This document shows, piece after piece, positions 24,101-36,571 of a DNA stretch of 64,000 bases (within the stretch, counting starts at the first letter, position 1; each line of letters starts with the position of its first letter). The position numbers and the translations under genes are program-made. This DNA comes from Eucommia ulmoides. Lineage: Eukaryota > Streptophyta > Magnoliopsida > Garryales > Eucommiaceae. Location of the stretch: assembly GCA_016647705.1 (NCBI GenBank), contig CM028335.1, positions 35,416,212 to 35,480,211 on the forward strand, in the 5' to 3' direction. Under the pieces are notes generated by a model. The model did not search any database and was not told the origin of the DNA. It saw only the letters and a list, made by a program, of their open reading frames with translations.

Positions 24101-25225
24101 GTTCGACTTGTCTAAGTATTAGGTTCGAAATGAGTGCAGAATCCAAATTTTTATGATCTACAACAATATGATTATAGAAATATGTGTGCTGCCCCTCATA
24201 CTGCGTAATCTCAAACATACCATGACTTTGTTTCCTCCCCGCCCGCAATCTCCAATCGCATCCATGCGAACAATAAATCAACCAAAGCTTCTTGTTCGTT
24301 TCCGAGACATAAAACTCTTTGTTCTTCTTCAAGTGGTAAAATTTGACGGCCTACTGGACATGTTTCTTGTCCTTAAAGACCATACCAGTACGAAATTCGT
24401 CCATCTTCGGTGTCCAAAAATTCTTCCGCAACTTCGGCTCGTATTTCGTCATGTCATTATCATCACCCCATTCCAAGTTATTGAAAAATGAAATAACACT
24501 GTCCAACTCCAATTGTTGATTCTGACCCCCCTTACCCTCTAGGCCCAGCATCTAGATTTTCGTTTATCTGAAATGCAACATTCGCATCTAACTCTTCTTC
24601 TGACACATCGTGGCGACTATCAATTGTATCAAAGTCACTACCATAATTACTTATGTTGTCTTGCGTTGGACTACTCGACAAATAATGGTGATTTGGAATA
24701 GCAGAGCTGGTGCCATGAGCACAGTCAATTATACTATGAGAATGATCTTGTTTTGGATTATAGGGGGTGGGACGGTGTAATTAGACTCAAGTAATTGGGT
24801 GTATAGCATAGGAGTATTATGGGAATGATATTGTTCTAGAATGTTAATTAGACTGGATTGCTTGGGGGACGGTGCCAAAAAATTATCCGTTAGATTGGGT
24901 ACTGTACGGATTAAAACTCTAGGTCATTAAGTTGGTAAAATGACCACTTTGGGGAAAATAAATTTGGACCATCATCAAATACTCGTTCTATCTCTACATA
25001 CACTTCAACAACAAGAAGCGAGGGTATGTAAAGAGGTAACTCAAGTACGTGGTTTAATGCTGAGTCATCCTCGATAGAAAACAAGGTATATTTATAATTC
25101 GACCCGAAAAAAGCTATCGGCATCCTACACTTTAGCTTCAAAATTCCAGTAACCCTATCTTCAAGAACACATGATTTTAGCATCTTAATTAATTCATTTA
25201 AAGTTGTTCCCCTACGTACAACCAA
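21150..25225 (-). pseudogene. mudrA-like: MURA-type transposase, split by a solo LTR
   Basis: A MULE transposase read on the - strand. The N-terminal domain is at 24,911-25,225 and the acidic linker is upstream of 24,350. The DNA-binding domain is at 23,883-24,332 (CDWRLRA, GQHTYFYNH). The catalytic start is at about 23,730-23,815 (VITINGNHLCGKYEGK), where family members usually have Asp-Gly, so Asn replaces the first catalytic Asp. MTLIFDRHASVISVV with the second Asp and HRFCLWHLCSNFNK lie at 23,307-23,720. TTNYAEVFNNYLKNARNVPI lies up to 23,310. The SWIM zinc finger (CTCGKYKIWRYPCSH) lies at 21,150-21,260, beyond the inserted LTR. It is inactive: interrupted, with frame changes and the Asp-to-Asn substitution. 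Confidence 0.75.
21459..23157 (+). mobile_element. Solo LTR, Athila/Tat-like family (fossil)
   Basis: About 1.7 kb, starting TGATAGGTGTAAATTACC and ending CCACCA, related along its length to the LTRs at 1,912 and 6,726. The flanks are GTAAT (21,454-21,458) and GTAAC (23,158-23,162), a near-perfect 5-bp target duplication. On both sides the MURA reading continues, so the site before insertion can be seen. No internal region is present, which is typical of LTR-LTR recombination. A GC-rich block (21,680-21,970) holds about nine CCTAGG-centred palindromes. Confidence 0.75.
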
Positions 25226-25389
25226 AGATTTTACAACTGATGTACTATAATAAATCCCGAACTCGATACCTTCTAATATTCTACCACATCAATACAATAA
25301 CAACCGAATATGATCTATTTCAAGCAGCTATCATTTCACAAGGCAAAACAAAACAAGAAAATAATATCGTCAACTAAAACTAAATCACA
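25226..25389. other. Spacer between the second MULE and the 290-bp array
   Basis: Short AT-rich DNA. The right end of the MURA-PMD element should be near here, but no terminal repeat was recognised. Confidence 0.35.
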
Positions 25390-26041
25390 AAAATATGTTG
25401 GTTTATAGTGTTCATTTTTTATGGGTTTGAGTAATTTATTTTCAATCCTTAATATTTTACTTATTTTGAATTTATTCAATAATTATTTTAACTTTAACTC
25501 TAAATCGAATATAATTCCACATCAAGTTAATATCAACTAAATAGATTCAATTAATTTGAGGAATGAAAGTGCACAATTTGTAATTACATATTTTTTAATT
25601 AAACAAGTAAATTCAAAAATAATCTAACTAGCAATTTATTTTAAAACAATATATTAAAATTTATATTTCTCTAATTGTTATATTCCAATGTTTATAGTGT
25701 TAATTTTTTATGGGTTTCAATAATTTATTTTCAATCTTAACATTTTACTTACAAATATAAAGAGTTTAATTTGTTACAAAAATTATTCTATATAAGTTTA
25801 AACTAACTAACTAACATTTTTTTTAAGTAATATATTATTTTATATTTTCCTACACATGTAAAAGGGGCCAAAGTGTAATTTTTAATTTAACAACTAAATT
25901 AACAAATTAAACAAATACATTTTAAATTGAATAACAAAATTCAAAAATGAAACTAAGTAACATCCCGTAAAACAATAGGTTGAAAATGTTATACTTTTCT
26001 AATTGTCAAAATTTCAGGGGGCCAAAGTGTATATTTTTAAT
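25390..26041. repeat. 290-bp tandem array, left part
   Basis: The segment starting GTTTATAGTGTTCATTTTTT near 25,399 recurs near 25,689, giving a 290-bp period. About two units are present. Units carry a GGGGCCAAAGTGTA motif followed by T- and A-rich DNA. The array breaks off at 26,041, where the third MULE begins, and resumes at 36,572. Confidence 0.75.
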
Positions 26042-26380
26042 GGGGAACCAAACATGGGCCCCAAAAGCCCAACAGAAAGTAAGTTTAAGCCCATAGACTT
26101 TTACAATTTCATGGTAGCTCGACTATATATAAGATGCAGTCATTTTTTAAAAAAACAATTACAACAGTGGCCTGTTACTTACGCGCCCACCATCGCTCCA
26201 TCGCTCATGTATCGGAGAAGACGGAACAAAAGCTACTCAACGGTAACTTTGAACTTCTTCTTCTCTCCATCGTTAAACTGTTCGCAACACTCAACCAATT
26301 TCCTCCACAAACACAAATTTTCGGCAAACCGTTGTTGAAAGAACTATATATGCAACGAAGTCCTTCGATAATTAGCAAAG

Positions 26381-26973
26381 ATTGACTCATCAAATGATCA
26401 AAATCAAAAGTTGCTTCAAGATTGTGAAGGTATTATTCATCTTACCCTCTTTGCTTTATGCCAATGGAACATGCAACCTAATTCTCTATTGCGAAAATTA
26501 GGGTTTTTTTATTACCGATTGTATTTTGTGGGTTTTGGAAACAATTTCTATTCTTTCCAAAATTTGCGAACTCTTCAATCATTTTTTTGGATATTCACTA
26601 CCAATTAGATATTCACTGCCGATTTCTTCAAATACTTTTTGAAGTTTTTGGATATTCACTGCATTTTGTTTAGTAACGATTGACTCATCAAATGATCAAA
26701 ATCAAAAGTTGCTGCAAGATTGTGAAGGTATTATTCATCTTACCCTCTTTGCTTTATGCCAATGGAACATGCAACCTAATTCTCTATTACGAAAATTAGG
26801 GTTTTTTTATTACCGATTGTATTTTGTGGGTTTTGGAAACAATTTCTATTCTTTCCAAAATTTGCAAATTCTTCAATCTTTTTTTTCGATATTCACTACC
26901 GATTAGATATTCAATGCCGATTTCTTCAAATACTTTTTGAAGTTTTTGGATATTCATTGCATTTTGTTTAGTA
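26381..26973 (+). repeat. 298-bp tandem duplication in MULE leader
   Basis: Two adjacent units with a 298-bp period (TGACTCATCA at 26,383 and 26,681) are nearly identical over their length. Each holds the same short open frame starting MLQDCEGIIHLT (26,411 and 26,709). They lie upstream of the Ulp1-like coding region, in the likely promoter or 5' leader. I treat the short frame as non-coding. Confidence 0.85.
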
Positions 26974-28163
26974 GAAGGGAAGTCATCTACTTTTGTTGCC
27001 ATTAACATGCTTGTGAATGCGTTGACTGTTCGTCACTGGGTGCTGCTTTTGTAATTTAGCATATTTGTTTGCAGTAGCATTTAACATTCTTGCTTTTGGA
27101 TTCAACAAATTAGAGATATTTTCAGCTTCATAATGTCTCAAATTAAAGTTTTGGCTACATTTTGGTTAGATTTTAGCACCGCTTGTTCACCTTATGAATC
27201 ATTGGTTTAATTTCATTTATGCAGTAAATATCCAAATGTGTTTGATAGCAAAAATCCATATTTACAACAGTAAAAATCAATTGTTCCTACTTCTATTTAT
27301 GTATCTATTTTTTTTTATTTTACAGTAAATATCCAGTTGGTAATTTATATCTCATTTTTAACAGCAGATACCATATTTTGCTTCTTCCTCTGTTTTTACA
27401 ATGTACCACTACTCTAATATATCTATGTATAAATGGTGAATATCCATAAAAAATGGAGAGTATTTAACCTTTGGATTTACACCATCACAGTAATTGAAGA
27501 CAAAAATGAAAAAAACTACTGTTAAGTTTGTGTCAACAAAATATTTACAATAAATATTTGCTTCCACTTAAATATATTGGCTAACTTCATATAATCACTA
27601 TAGATTGACACAAAAAATTCAATTCTACACTCATATCGCCTTGTCCATTATAATGAACAAAATAAATCTAAAATTAGGCAACCAAAATGATTTTTCTGTC
27701 AACATTGTGAAAGTACGTCTATATAAATTAAAATTTTATTGTTTGTCTATTTCATTGGTTTTACACTTGCATATTATGTAATTGTAATGCTTTACATTAA
27801 ATCAATTTTTTTTCCCAATTTATAAAGAAGTTTTTCTAATATTATCTATGTCCAGCATTAGCAATCTGGAAATACAAATATTCACTTTTAGGATAGGAAG
27901 GTATGGACCAATACACTAATTACCAATCTTACATGCAAATTAATTTTGGAACTCAAAACTTTCATTTTTATATAAACTAAGCATTAATGCATATTGAACC
28001 ATTACCAAATCTTAATTTGTTAAAATAAATTATCAATTAACTTAATTTATCTCAATCTTAAAATTATTCAATAACAAAATCTTATTGTTAAATAATGAAC
28101 TTATATTATCTGTTTAACTTATGTATGACTTGAATTTGTTTTTTATTTGTTGAATCAAAGCAA
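26974..28163 (+). promoter_or_regulatory. Long AT-rich leader or intron upstream of the Ulp1-like gene
   Basis: About 1.2 kb without a recognised coding frame between the duplicated leader and the first recognised coding exon. The T-rich stretch just before 28,164 would fit a 5' intron ending near the start codon. No promoter element could be fixed with confidence. Confidence 0.3.
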
Positions 28164-31100
28164 ATGGACCAATCAACGTCTGGAAGCAAAACACCAAGTA
28201 GTTCCAGTTACCAGAAAGTGCGCCCACGTAAATCAATACCAGATGCAAAAAATAAGGTTTTTGGAAAAGGTAAAAATAATCATTATATTGAATTCTTATC
28301 ATAAATATAAAATGTAATTAAGAAAGTGATTTTTTTTTTTTTTTGGCCTTTATCCGTTGACTGCCATAGTACTAATAAGTCAAAAAATACCTTATATAGG
28401 GGTCCCTCCTTTATCAAAGTCATTTGTGGAAAAACAACAAAAGAAAAGGGAGAAACAAAGACAAGAAGAATCAAAACCATCATTGAATGGAAGACAATTT
28501 CGCTACAATCTAAGGAGGTTTTACGAAGCCAATCGAGAAAATTTCAAAGAAGCACATATAAATGTGCTTAAAGAAACACCATTTTGGTAGTTTTTCAAAG
28601 CTTTTCTCAATAAAAAGATCACGATTCAACAATGCACGAAGAGTGACATAGAAATTTTACAATTTCTGAAGTCATATAATAAGTAAGTTACTTTATTAAC
28701 TAATCTTAATTACATCTAGAAGTCATAACTATAGAATACTCATTTAATTCTTTTTTATCATTGATTTAATTTTGAACTTAATTATTTTCTCCTTGTTAGG
28801 TCTACTGGAAAATTTGACATTGGTGGCAAATCTATACAGTTAACACCACTAGAAATTTCACTAATTCTCGGTGTTAAAAATGACCAAGTAGAGATTGATC
28901 ACCACGACGGAAAAAAAAACAGCATCACCATTTATTGCTAGACGATTCAACAATGTTAACAGTATATCATCACCACAAATGGTGTCAGTAATGCAAAATA
29001 TAATCAACAGTGATGATAAAGTTGACGTTGAAGACGTTGTAAGGATATTATGTCTCTTATCTTTTGTCACCTGTTTCTTCGCAACGACCGAAACAACAAT
29101 AAGTTAGGGATTAGTGCACTTTGTGAAGAATTTACCATCAATGAAATCATTTGCTTGGGCCACTACTATCTACACCTACCTGATTTCTTCAATCAAGAAG
29201 CAACATAGCAAGCCTTTCCAAATAAAAGGGTGTATAATTGCATTATTGGTAAGTAATAAGTCATCTATATATTGTTATTAGTTTGACAATTAAATTTGTT
29301 TCTAAGTAAATCTCACTGACTTGTCAGTACATGGTTTGTGAGCATACATCTTTGTTGACGCCTGAAGTTGATCAAATAGAGGAGTTATCAGATGATGCTT
29401 CGTTTGTTGGAGTGCCTCGGTTTGTCAAATGGAATCTCAGTTCCTTAAGAGGAAAACTGAACCCTGAAGCTCTTCAAAAAATCACATCTGAGATGGTAAA
29501 TACAAACGTTACCTTAGGGCTGTTATTACTATGTTAAATTTCATTCATACATGTTATCTATGGATGAGACAGTGAATTTCTTGCTATCTATGGATAAGCT
29601 CTTAAAAAAATCATATCTATGGATTAGACAGTAAATTTCTTGCTATAATATTTACTGTTTCAAATATTTACTGCTTAAAATATGTACTACAGAAAAATCT
29701 GCTGTGAAAAAATCATACTTAGGTTTACTGTGAAAAAATTTGTTTGAAATCAAATAAAAAAATTTGTAAATTAATTGAGATGTTTGTATATTTCTTGGCA
29801 TATTGTATTTTCTTGGCAACTAATGAATTTTAACTGTAGGTCAATGAAAATGAATTAAATCCAAGCATTGTTGAGGAGGTACAAATACTTGGTAAAGAAA
29901 GGCCTAACCCCACAGTCAATAGATCAATCAGGCATTTGCAAAGGAAGAAAACACCCCAAAAAGGTCAATCAATTTTACAAGAGGAAAGCAACACCAGTGC
30001 ATTTTCACCCACAAGGTCAAGTCCACGTTTAAGACGACATAGTACATTAAAGACACAAAGCATGTCAAATGTGGCAGAACCTACAAGTTCAAGTCAAAAA
30101 AGGCTGAATGAAAAATATTCTTCTGAAATTCCGTCTTTTAGTGTTGGATTAACACAAGAAGATATCAGCCAGAATGCATTTGTTGATGCTAGAAAGGATT
30201 TTCAAGCCAAGGACACAACATCTACCAGTCCAGGTGTATGTCATCCATCCGAAACAGGAAATGAAAAGATAAAATCAAGAACTCCTCCAACAGGTCCTCC
30301 AAGTAAACCATCAACAACAAATTTGTCTACGGTTTCCAAGAAATTCGAAACAAGTAGACAACGGGCGCTTTTACAATTAAGCGAAAGCGATGAATTGGCA
30401 GCTGAAAACTGTGTTTTTTCTGACACATTAGTTGAACGAGACCAAGGGATCAAAAATCTAAAAATCAAGATTACTTTAGTGGAGAAAAAGTGTGATGAAA
30501 TTCGGTTGCAAAATGAACAGTTGAGCAATGAAAACATACAGTTGAGAAACGATATGCCTACAAAAGATGAGCTAAGAGCTGAATTGTCCACTAAGGAAAA
30601 TATGATCAGAGCGGTAGAAGAAGAAAACAGACGTTTGAACGAAAGAATTGATCAATCAAACTTAAAGTTTCAACCTAGAGATGAGAAACTGGATTTAAGA
30701 GGCTTTTCAAATCAAACAACATCATTTGATGAACAAGAAAAGACGATTGAAAATGTCTCTAGTCCTCCCAAGATAACAAAGCCTACCAAAGAAGAATCAT
30801 CTCTAGTATGTAAAATCAGAGGTCGAAAGCGAAAAAGAGTTGTCAAAAGCGATTTTGTCTACGAGCCACAAAGGAAAATGCAGCGCAAAAAAATTTCAGA
30901 AGAAGTTATTGATGTTGATGATATTCCTTTAATAGAAAGGTTGCCAAAAGAAATGCCAAAAACATTTCCAAACCAACAAAAATACGCTGTGGGGAATTCA
31001 ATGTCAGACAATGATTGGGAGAAGCTTAGGCACATTTACAAGAAGGCAAAACATGAGTAAGAATTTATAACCTAGCTAAACTTGGATTTTTTTATTTATT

Positions 31101-32187
31101 TATTTTTAAATCATTCAAATCTAACAAATTATTCAACAGCATCAATGTATGGACCGGACGCGACATCTTTTCCAGTGTCAAATTGCACGACTTAATTGAT
31201 ATCATCGAGGACCAACAATTAACGAGCCGGGTAAATTTCACATTATTACTAAATATACTATCCAATCAACTAATTTTTGTATGCGTTATGGTGTAGGTGA
31301 TTGATAGTTTTAGTGAGATACAACTATCAGAACAAAAGAAGATGAGAACAAGGACAAAAAGTACAAGTCAAGTTCAAAAAAAATTTATGATTATGCCAAG
31401 TTTAAGTTGGGTAAAAACTCTTCTATTTCTTCTAAATCTAATAGCATAATTTGTTTTCCTACTTTATACTACTTTAATAAATAACCACCAAACATCATAT
31501 AATATGAAACTAGAAGCAAACTAATTTTTTATTGTATGCAATTAAATAGACAATAGTGAAGGAAAAGAGAAGCAATGATGAAAGAGCAGTTGGACAAAAA
31601 ATTAGAAGAGGGACTTTCTAAACGTTGTCCTTTTATTTTATTTCCAATCAACACTCCTGGTAAGAAAAATTTGCCATATCATTGGAGTTTATTGGTTTTC
31701 GAGACAGAATCAGGTTCTTTGAAACATTTCAATTCCTTGCAATCTCAGTCTACTCATGATCCATATATGAAATATGCAAAATTGATGGTAATATACTTAT
31801 CCTTGTATTTTATATTCCAATTTTTTCTTTATACCATTATTTTTGGCTTACTGACTATAATTTTAATTACAATTAAAGAAATCATATATCATGGATTACT
31901 TCAAACGGAATGTAATCGCACCACATTTCACAATGAAAGATATAGAACCAAAACTTGAAGCCATGAGAAACAACCCAATCCAATATGATACTATGTAAGT
32001 AATAAGCAAAGAATGATTTGATTTGTTCATTCATTTATTATATTTTCATTAATTACAACTTTTGTTATGTTTCAGACCAGATTGTGGACCTATTGTGACA
32101 TATATAATGCGACAATATTGCCTTGGAAAACAAAAAAGTATTGCATGTTCAGATGGCAGAAAGATTACAATACAAGAGAGATGTTAA
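28164..32187 (+). pseudogene. Ulp1-like (C48) protease gene of the third MULE
   Basis: A MULE-borne SUMO-protease-like gene. The proposed start at 28,164 reads MDQSTSGSKTPSSSSYQK. Exons, approximately: 28,164-28,270; 28,400-28,683 (LKETPFW followed by an in-frame stop, then FFKAFLNKK); 28,800-29,250 (STGKFDIGGKSIQLTPLEIS, with a frame change after it); 29,323-29,495; 29,840-31,058, a long Ser/Lys-rich exon with a heptad-like stretch and a basic cluster (RGRKRKRVVK); 31,140-31,211 (VWTGRDIFSSVKLHDLI); 31,298-31,408; 31,551-31,787; 31,880-31,995; 32,076-32,187. The protease core shows HWSLLVFE with the catalytic His, KHFNSL where Asp is usual, and DCGPIVTYIM with the Cys. It is probably inactive, with at least two lesions plus the Asn. 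Confidence 0.7.
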
Positions 32188-33759
32188 CTCATTCATGACA
32201 TATTGAACAACATGCATAGTAGCTGTCCAGTAAGTTTTTTTATTTTTATTTTTTATTTTTTAAAAAAAAAATCAATACTTCTTAATTTTTAACTTGCAAA
32301 CCCATCTATTTATTAAGTGATAACCTCAAAACATATTGTTTTTACGTGAATGTGAAATCCATATATTTTACTTGTTAGATTGTAATTGAACACTCTCTTT
32401 CACAAATTGATCATCTGTTGGTCATCAATAGAACAGCTAGTCACTGCATTGGCTAATTGTTTAAAGGAAAAGCTATTGAAAACATGGTTTATATGTTATG
32501 CCCATGAAAAATGAAATGACCTGCCAAAAATTAACTGTTTTCAACAAAAATCAAAATTTTCCAAAAGAGTAAGACAATAAGTTTTTCTCTAAAATTTGTT
32601 GTGCTATAATTTTACACTTGTCAATACAAATGATCATTGATTTATCAAGTTAAACAATTGCAGGCCTGATCGAGGACAAACTACCAAGAAATCAGATATG
32701 ATCAACGCAAAAAATGTCTTAAATCTTGGGAAGAGAGAAATCAGATGTAGATTGTGAGACATTCTATGGAAGAAAAAAAAAAGGCAATTCTAATGTACAT
32801 AAAAATATGTAAATGGTGTTGATAGTGTTTCTGTTGAACAGTTGGATTCAAAGCTATGGATTGATAATAGGTAGATGTCTACTATTAAGTTGTGTTTGGG
32901 TAAAAGGAATTTCGTTAGTCCAAATACAATCTTATTTTTTCAGTCACTATATTCCAATGCCAATTTGTCAAGAGTTTTAATTTGGAGGCATTTGTGTTCA
33001 TGAGCAATATTAGATTTGAGTCAAAAATTTAGAATATAAATCCAAATATGAGAATTCAATTTATCATAATAAAAAGAGCCTTTCGTTTGTTAAAATCATA
33101 AATGAGTAATTTTGTACTCTGAATTTAGGTTGTTTCCTAAATTGTGTTTGATAAACTGGTGATTGATTAGCATTCTATCATTATCTTTTGTTAATTAAAA
33201 TTTTATGGTGACATTTCATCATTCATACTGTTGTATTGTAAGAAAGCCAACTTTTGAAAGATGTTGAATATGGGTGAAATTTGTAACTCCCTTATGCTTT
33301 ACCTACTTTCTAATAGATTACAATATATGTTCTTCTTTTTGTCACACCCATTTTTTTAAACATATTGAAAGCAGAATACATTTTACAAAATGCACTCCAC
33401 TAAATCAGGAAGAAAGTAATTTTTCAACCCACCAAATAAGACAATAAGTTCAATAAAAAAATTTACTGCAACAAGTTCTAAAAAAATTACTTCAACAAGT
33501 TTTAAAAAAATTTACTGCCTGACAATTTCTCAAACTGATTAACATCTTTCATGACACAATATTTTATTAGATAAGTATATATATCATAATTGCTTTTAAA
33601 AATGAATGGATTAATATTTAATTGCAAAATCATAATAACATTAACAAACAATATAAAACTATAAATGATTACATAAATTAATACAACGAATTTAATACAA
33701 AGTAATGAAAAATAAAATATACAAAATATAGGCAAACTAAAATCAAATTGGCTCCTATT
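32188..33759. other. Spacer between convergent MULE genes
   Basis: AT-rich DNA between the 3' ends of the Ulp1-like and MURA genes. No conserved frame is seen. It should hold the polyadenylation regions of both genes. Confidence 0.4.
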
Positions 33760-35636
33760 ATGACCAAATTCCACTGCAGCGACTACACTTAATCTTCTTC
33801 TTATTTATCACTTCACCTTTACTTGGTAACCTGCTTTTCCTTGGACGTCCACGTGGTGGCTTTGTCATTGGAGGCAAATTCTCAATAATATGCTTTTTCC
33901 CACCGTCGGAACAACAAAAATTCCATATTCATAACTTAATCGATAATAACTCATGTGAAAATACTCTTCAACATACAAATTCAAGTCTCGATTTGAACTC
34001 GATATAGCCGCACACGCATGAGCACAAGAGGAACCATTAATTTGCCATCTAAAACAAGAACATGTTAAATTACCAAGATCAACAATACAGACGGATTGGA
34101 GTGTACCTCAAATTTATCATGTCCAGATTCACTAACAAACCATGTCTTACATAGATCCAAATTATTAATCATTTGTTCCTCATAAAATGGGCACAATACA
34201 TTATTCAATTCCCTTGCCTTGTTACGTCTCAAAGATCTTTGCTCCATAAGATCAACACGAATTCTATCTATTGCTTTATGAATTGGTAAATGTCTAACTT
34301 CATTGATCCAACCATTAAACGTTTTGGCTAAATTGGATGTCAACTCTTCATATCTTTTTCCTTTAAAAAAGGCATTAGCCCATCGATCTTTAGGAATTTC
34401 ATTTATCCAATCAACCACAATTGCACTAGCCTCTTCCTTGAATTTTTCAAACAACAAATCAAAAATAGTGGCTGTAGGAGCATGACACCAATCATGAAAC
34501 AAACCAATCAATCTATCCTTCACAATCGGTGATCGACCACCCAATTTTTCCCTAAGATTCATTAATAAATTATGCAAACAAAATGAATGGTATGAATCAA
34601 GAAATACAATACTTACAGCTTTGATTAATCCCAGATGTTGATCGGATACAAAAGTCAATACTCGACTAGGATCTAATATAATTGATAACTGACGTAAAAA
34701 TCATTCCCAATTGTCTTCATTTTCCGAATCCACAATTCCAAAAGCTAATGGAAACATTCCTAAAAAAGAAAAAGAAAAATTAATAATGACCAGAACAAAA
34801 ATAATAACAACAAATAAAAATCCAACAAATATGAATAAGAAAGTTTACTGTATTTATGTAAGACAATCATAAAAGAAAAAAAAATATAAGCATAAATTTC
34901 AAATAATAAGAAATATAATGTAATCTTCATATGCAAACAAATAAAGAACATACATTTATTTCCATCTTTTCCGGTTGCACCAAGCAATATGCCTTTATAT
35001 TTGCCCTTCAAAAAAGTTCCATCTAAAAACAACATTGGTCTAACATATTTAAAACCAGAAATCGATGAAGCAAATGCAACAAAAATGCGAGAGAAACATT
35101 TTGTTTCACTGTCACACTCCAATACAAACCTACTACCCGGATTTGTTTCTAGCAACATTTGCTTATACCACCTCAATTCATCATAACCAACATGATGATC
35201 ACCAAAAACATATTCCCTTGCCTTCTATATTCCTCCCCATGCATGATGATAGCTTATATCAAAATCATAATTCATTTTAAACCCATTCTTAACATCAATA
35301 GCGCGCTTCAACGGTTGAGCTTTCAACAACTGTTTAATGCAATCTGCAACAACTTTGCAAGTCATCCTTTCATTTATCCGCGTACGACTTGCAGAGCCAC
35401 ATGTATGAACATTACAAATATCTTTAATATAAAAAAAATTGTTCATGTGGTCTACAGTAGCACGAACATACCATTAGAATAGAATATGATAAATCGAACA
35501 TACCAAATTGCAAACCATCATACTTTGAAAGAATATGTTCCTTTAGACTAGCCAAATCTGATTCACAATCAATGTTGAATATGTGTGTAACTCCCATGTG
35601 CTTACAGACTAACAAAAAGCTAAAGAAATTGTCCAT
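33760..35636 (-). pseudogene. mudrA-like: MURA-type transposase of the third MULE
   Basis: Reading the - strand: an N-terminal region at 35,424-35,636; a DNA-binding domain at 35,225-35,446 (NVHTCGSASRTRINERMT); the catalytic domain from 35,176 with MLFLDGTFLKGKYKGILLG (first catalytic Asp), an intron (about 34,755-34,950), then FPLAFGIVDSENEDNW; TFVSDQHLGLIKAV (second Asp) and YHSFCLHNLLMNLREKL at 34,560-34,658; and TSNLAKTFNGWINEVRHLPI near 34,330. The SWIM finger (CSCFRWQINGSSCAHA) lies at about 34,020-34,075, followed by a proline-rich basic patch (TKPPRGRPRKSRLP) and a zinc knuckle whose frame shifts near 33,770. At least one stop lies between FGIVDSENEDNW and the second Asp. Both readable catalytic Asp residues are intact. 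It is the best preserved of the three MURA genes. Confidence 0.75.
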
Positions 35637-36571
35637 AATCTGTAAAATTCAAAGAATCAGTAAGTTATTAACTCATTGTACAGTAAAAAACATTTACTTT
35701 CAATGGAATTTATAGGAGAGTTTCAAAAAACTACTTCACTCGAAACATCACTGCCAACATATTACTAACAGTAAATATTTTAGTACTACATAACTAGTAA
35801 TACAAATTTACTAGTATTTGCACTGAATATAGATCAAGCTATTAATGACAGTAAACATATTTTAACTCCATATCAAGTAATACAAACTTACTGCCAATTA
35901 TATGTAGACAAACTCACTGTCAAACTCACTGTCCACATATATAGATAAAAGAAAAATAGATAGAACATACCCGCACACACACATACATACATATATATAA
36001 AAGAGAGAAAGGTATAAACATGCAACATCAATTGAAAAAATGGAGATAAAAGGCATGAACTCTATAAATCAAACTACTACTGCACTCGAAATCCGATTGA
36101 ACAGAAAATGCAAAAAAACAAATTGTTGATTGATCAAACGTATTTGTTATTTGTTACCTTGAATCAGATGAAAATTGAACAGATAAAGTAAAAAAAAACA
36201 AAAACAGAGCATTTCCTTGAATCAAATGTAATCGTTGTTAAACCACAAAAACAGAGCATTACCTTAAATTGGTTTTTTTTTTTTTTTTTGGCACAGATAA
36301 ATTCGGCATGGCACCGCAGACGTGAATCGTGAACTATCACGATGTATTACCAGCGATGAATTTGTTGATTGATGAAGCCATGATCTGGTAACTCTTGAAA
36401 ACCCACAAACTTGTACAAGAGACATGGCCACTCCTTCCTAGAGCGTGTGTAAGAAAACAAGGGCCTCCCATAAAATTAAAAAAACAAAAGGTGTTGACTT
36501 TGGTTGGGCTTAAATTAATGGGGCCCATTGTTATTTGGACTATATATCTGGGGTTAAGATAAAAAAATTCT
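35637..36571 (-). promoter_or_regulatory. Upstream region of the MURA gene and right end of the third MULE
   Basis: AT-rich, no coding frame. It contains several CAGTAAAT and TACTGT-like short repeats (about 35,640-35,940), a T15 run at 36,276-36,290, and site-II-like TGGGCC and GGCCCA boxes near 36,500-36,530. Similar boxes lie just inside the left end (GGGCCC near 26,056). These are candidate promoter sites for the two outward-lying gene starts. Confidence 0.35.

Larger units (their letters stand above)
26042..36571. mobile_element. Third MULE: Ulp1-like plus MURA, with 9-bp target duplication
   Basis: A 10.5-kb element flanked by ATTTTTAAT at 26,033-26,041 and 36,572-36,580. Joining the two flanks restores the 290-bp repeat unit, as seen by comparison with the intact stretch near 37,140-37,180, so both ends are well fixed. 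A 9-bp duplication is the Mutator signature. The ends (GGGGAACCAAACATGGGC on the left; AGAATTTTTTTATC read inward on the right) show no long inverted repeat, as in non-TIR MULEs. Inside are a + strand Ulp1-like gene (28,164-32,187) and a - strand MURA gene (about 33,760-35,636), convergent. Both genes have few but clear defects, so this element is younger than the other two. Confidence 0.8.

Noticed and set aside
26411-26906. Two identical 65-codon frames starting MLQDCEGII
   Set aside because: They are duplicated because the 298-bp leader unit is duplicated. No conserved domain, and no sign of coding beyond that.
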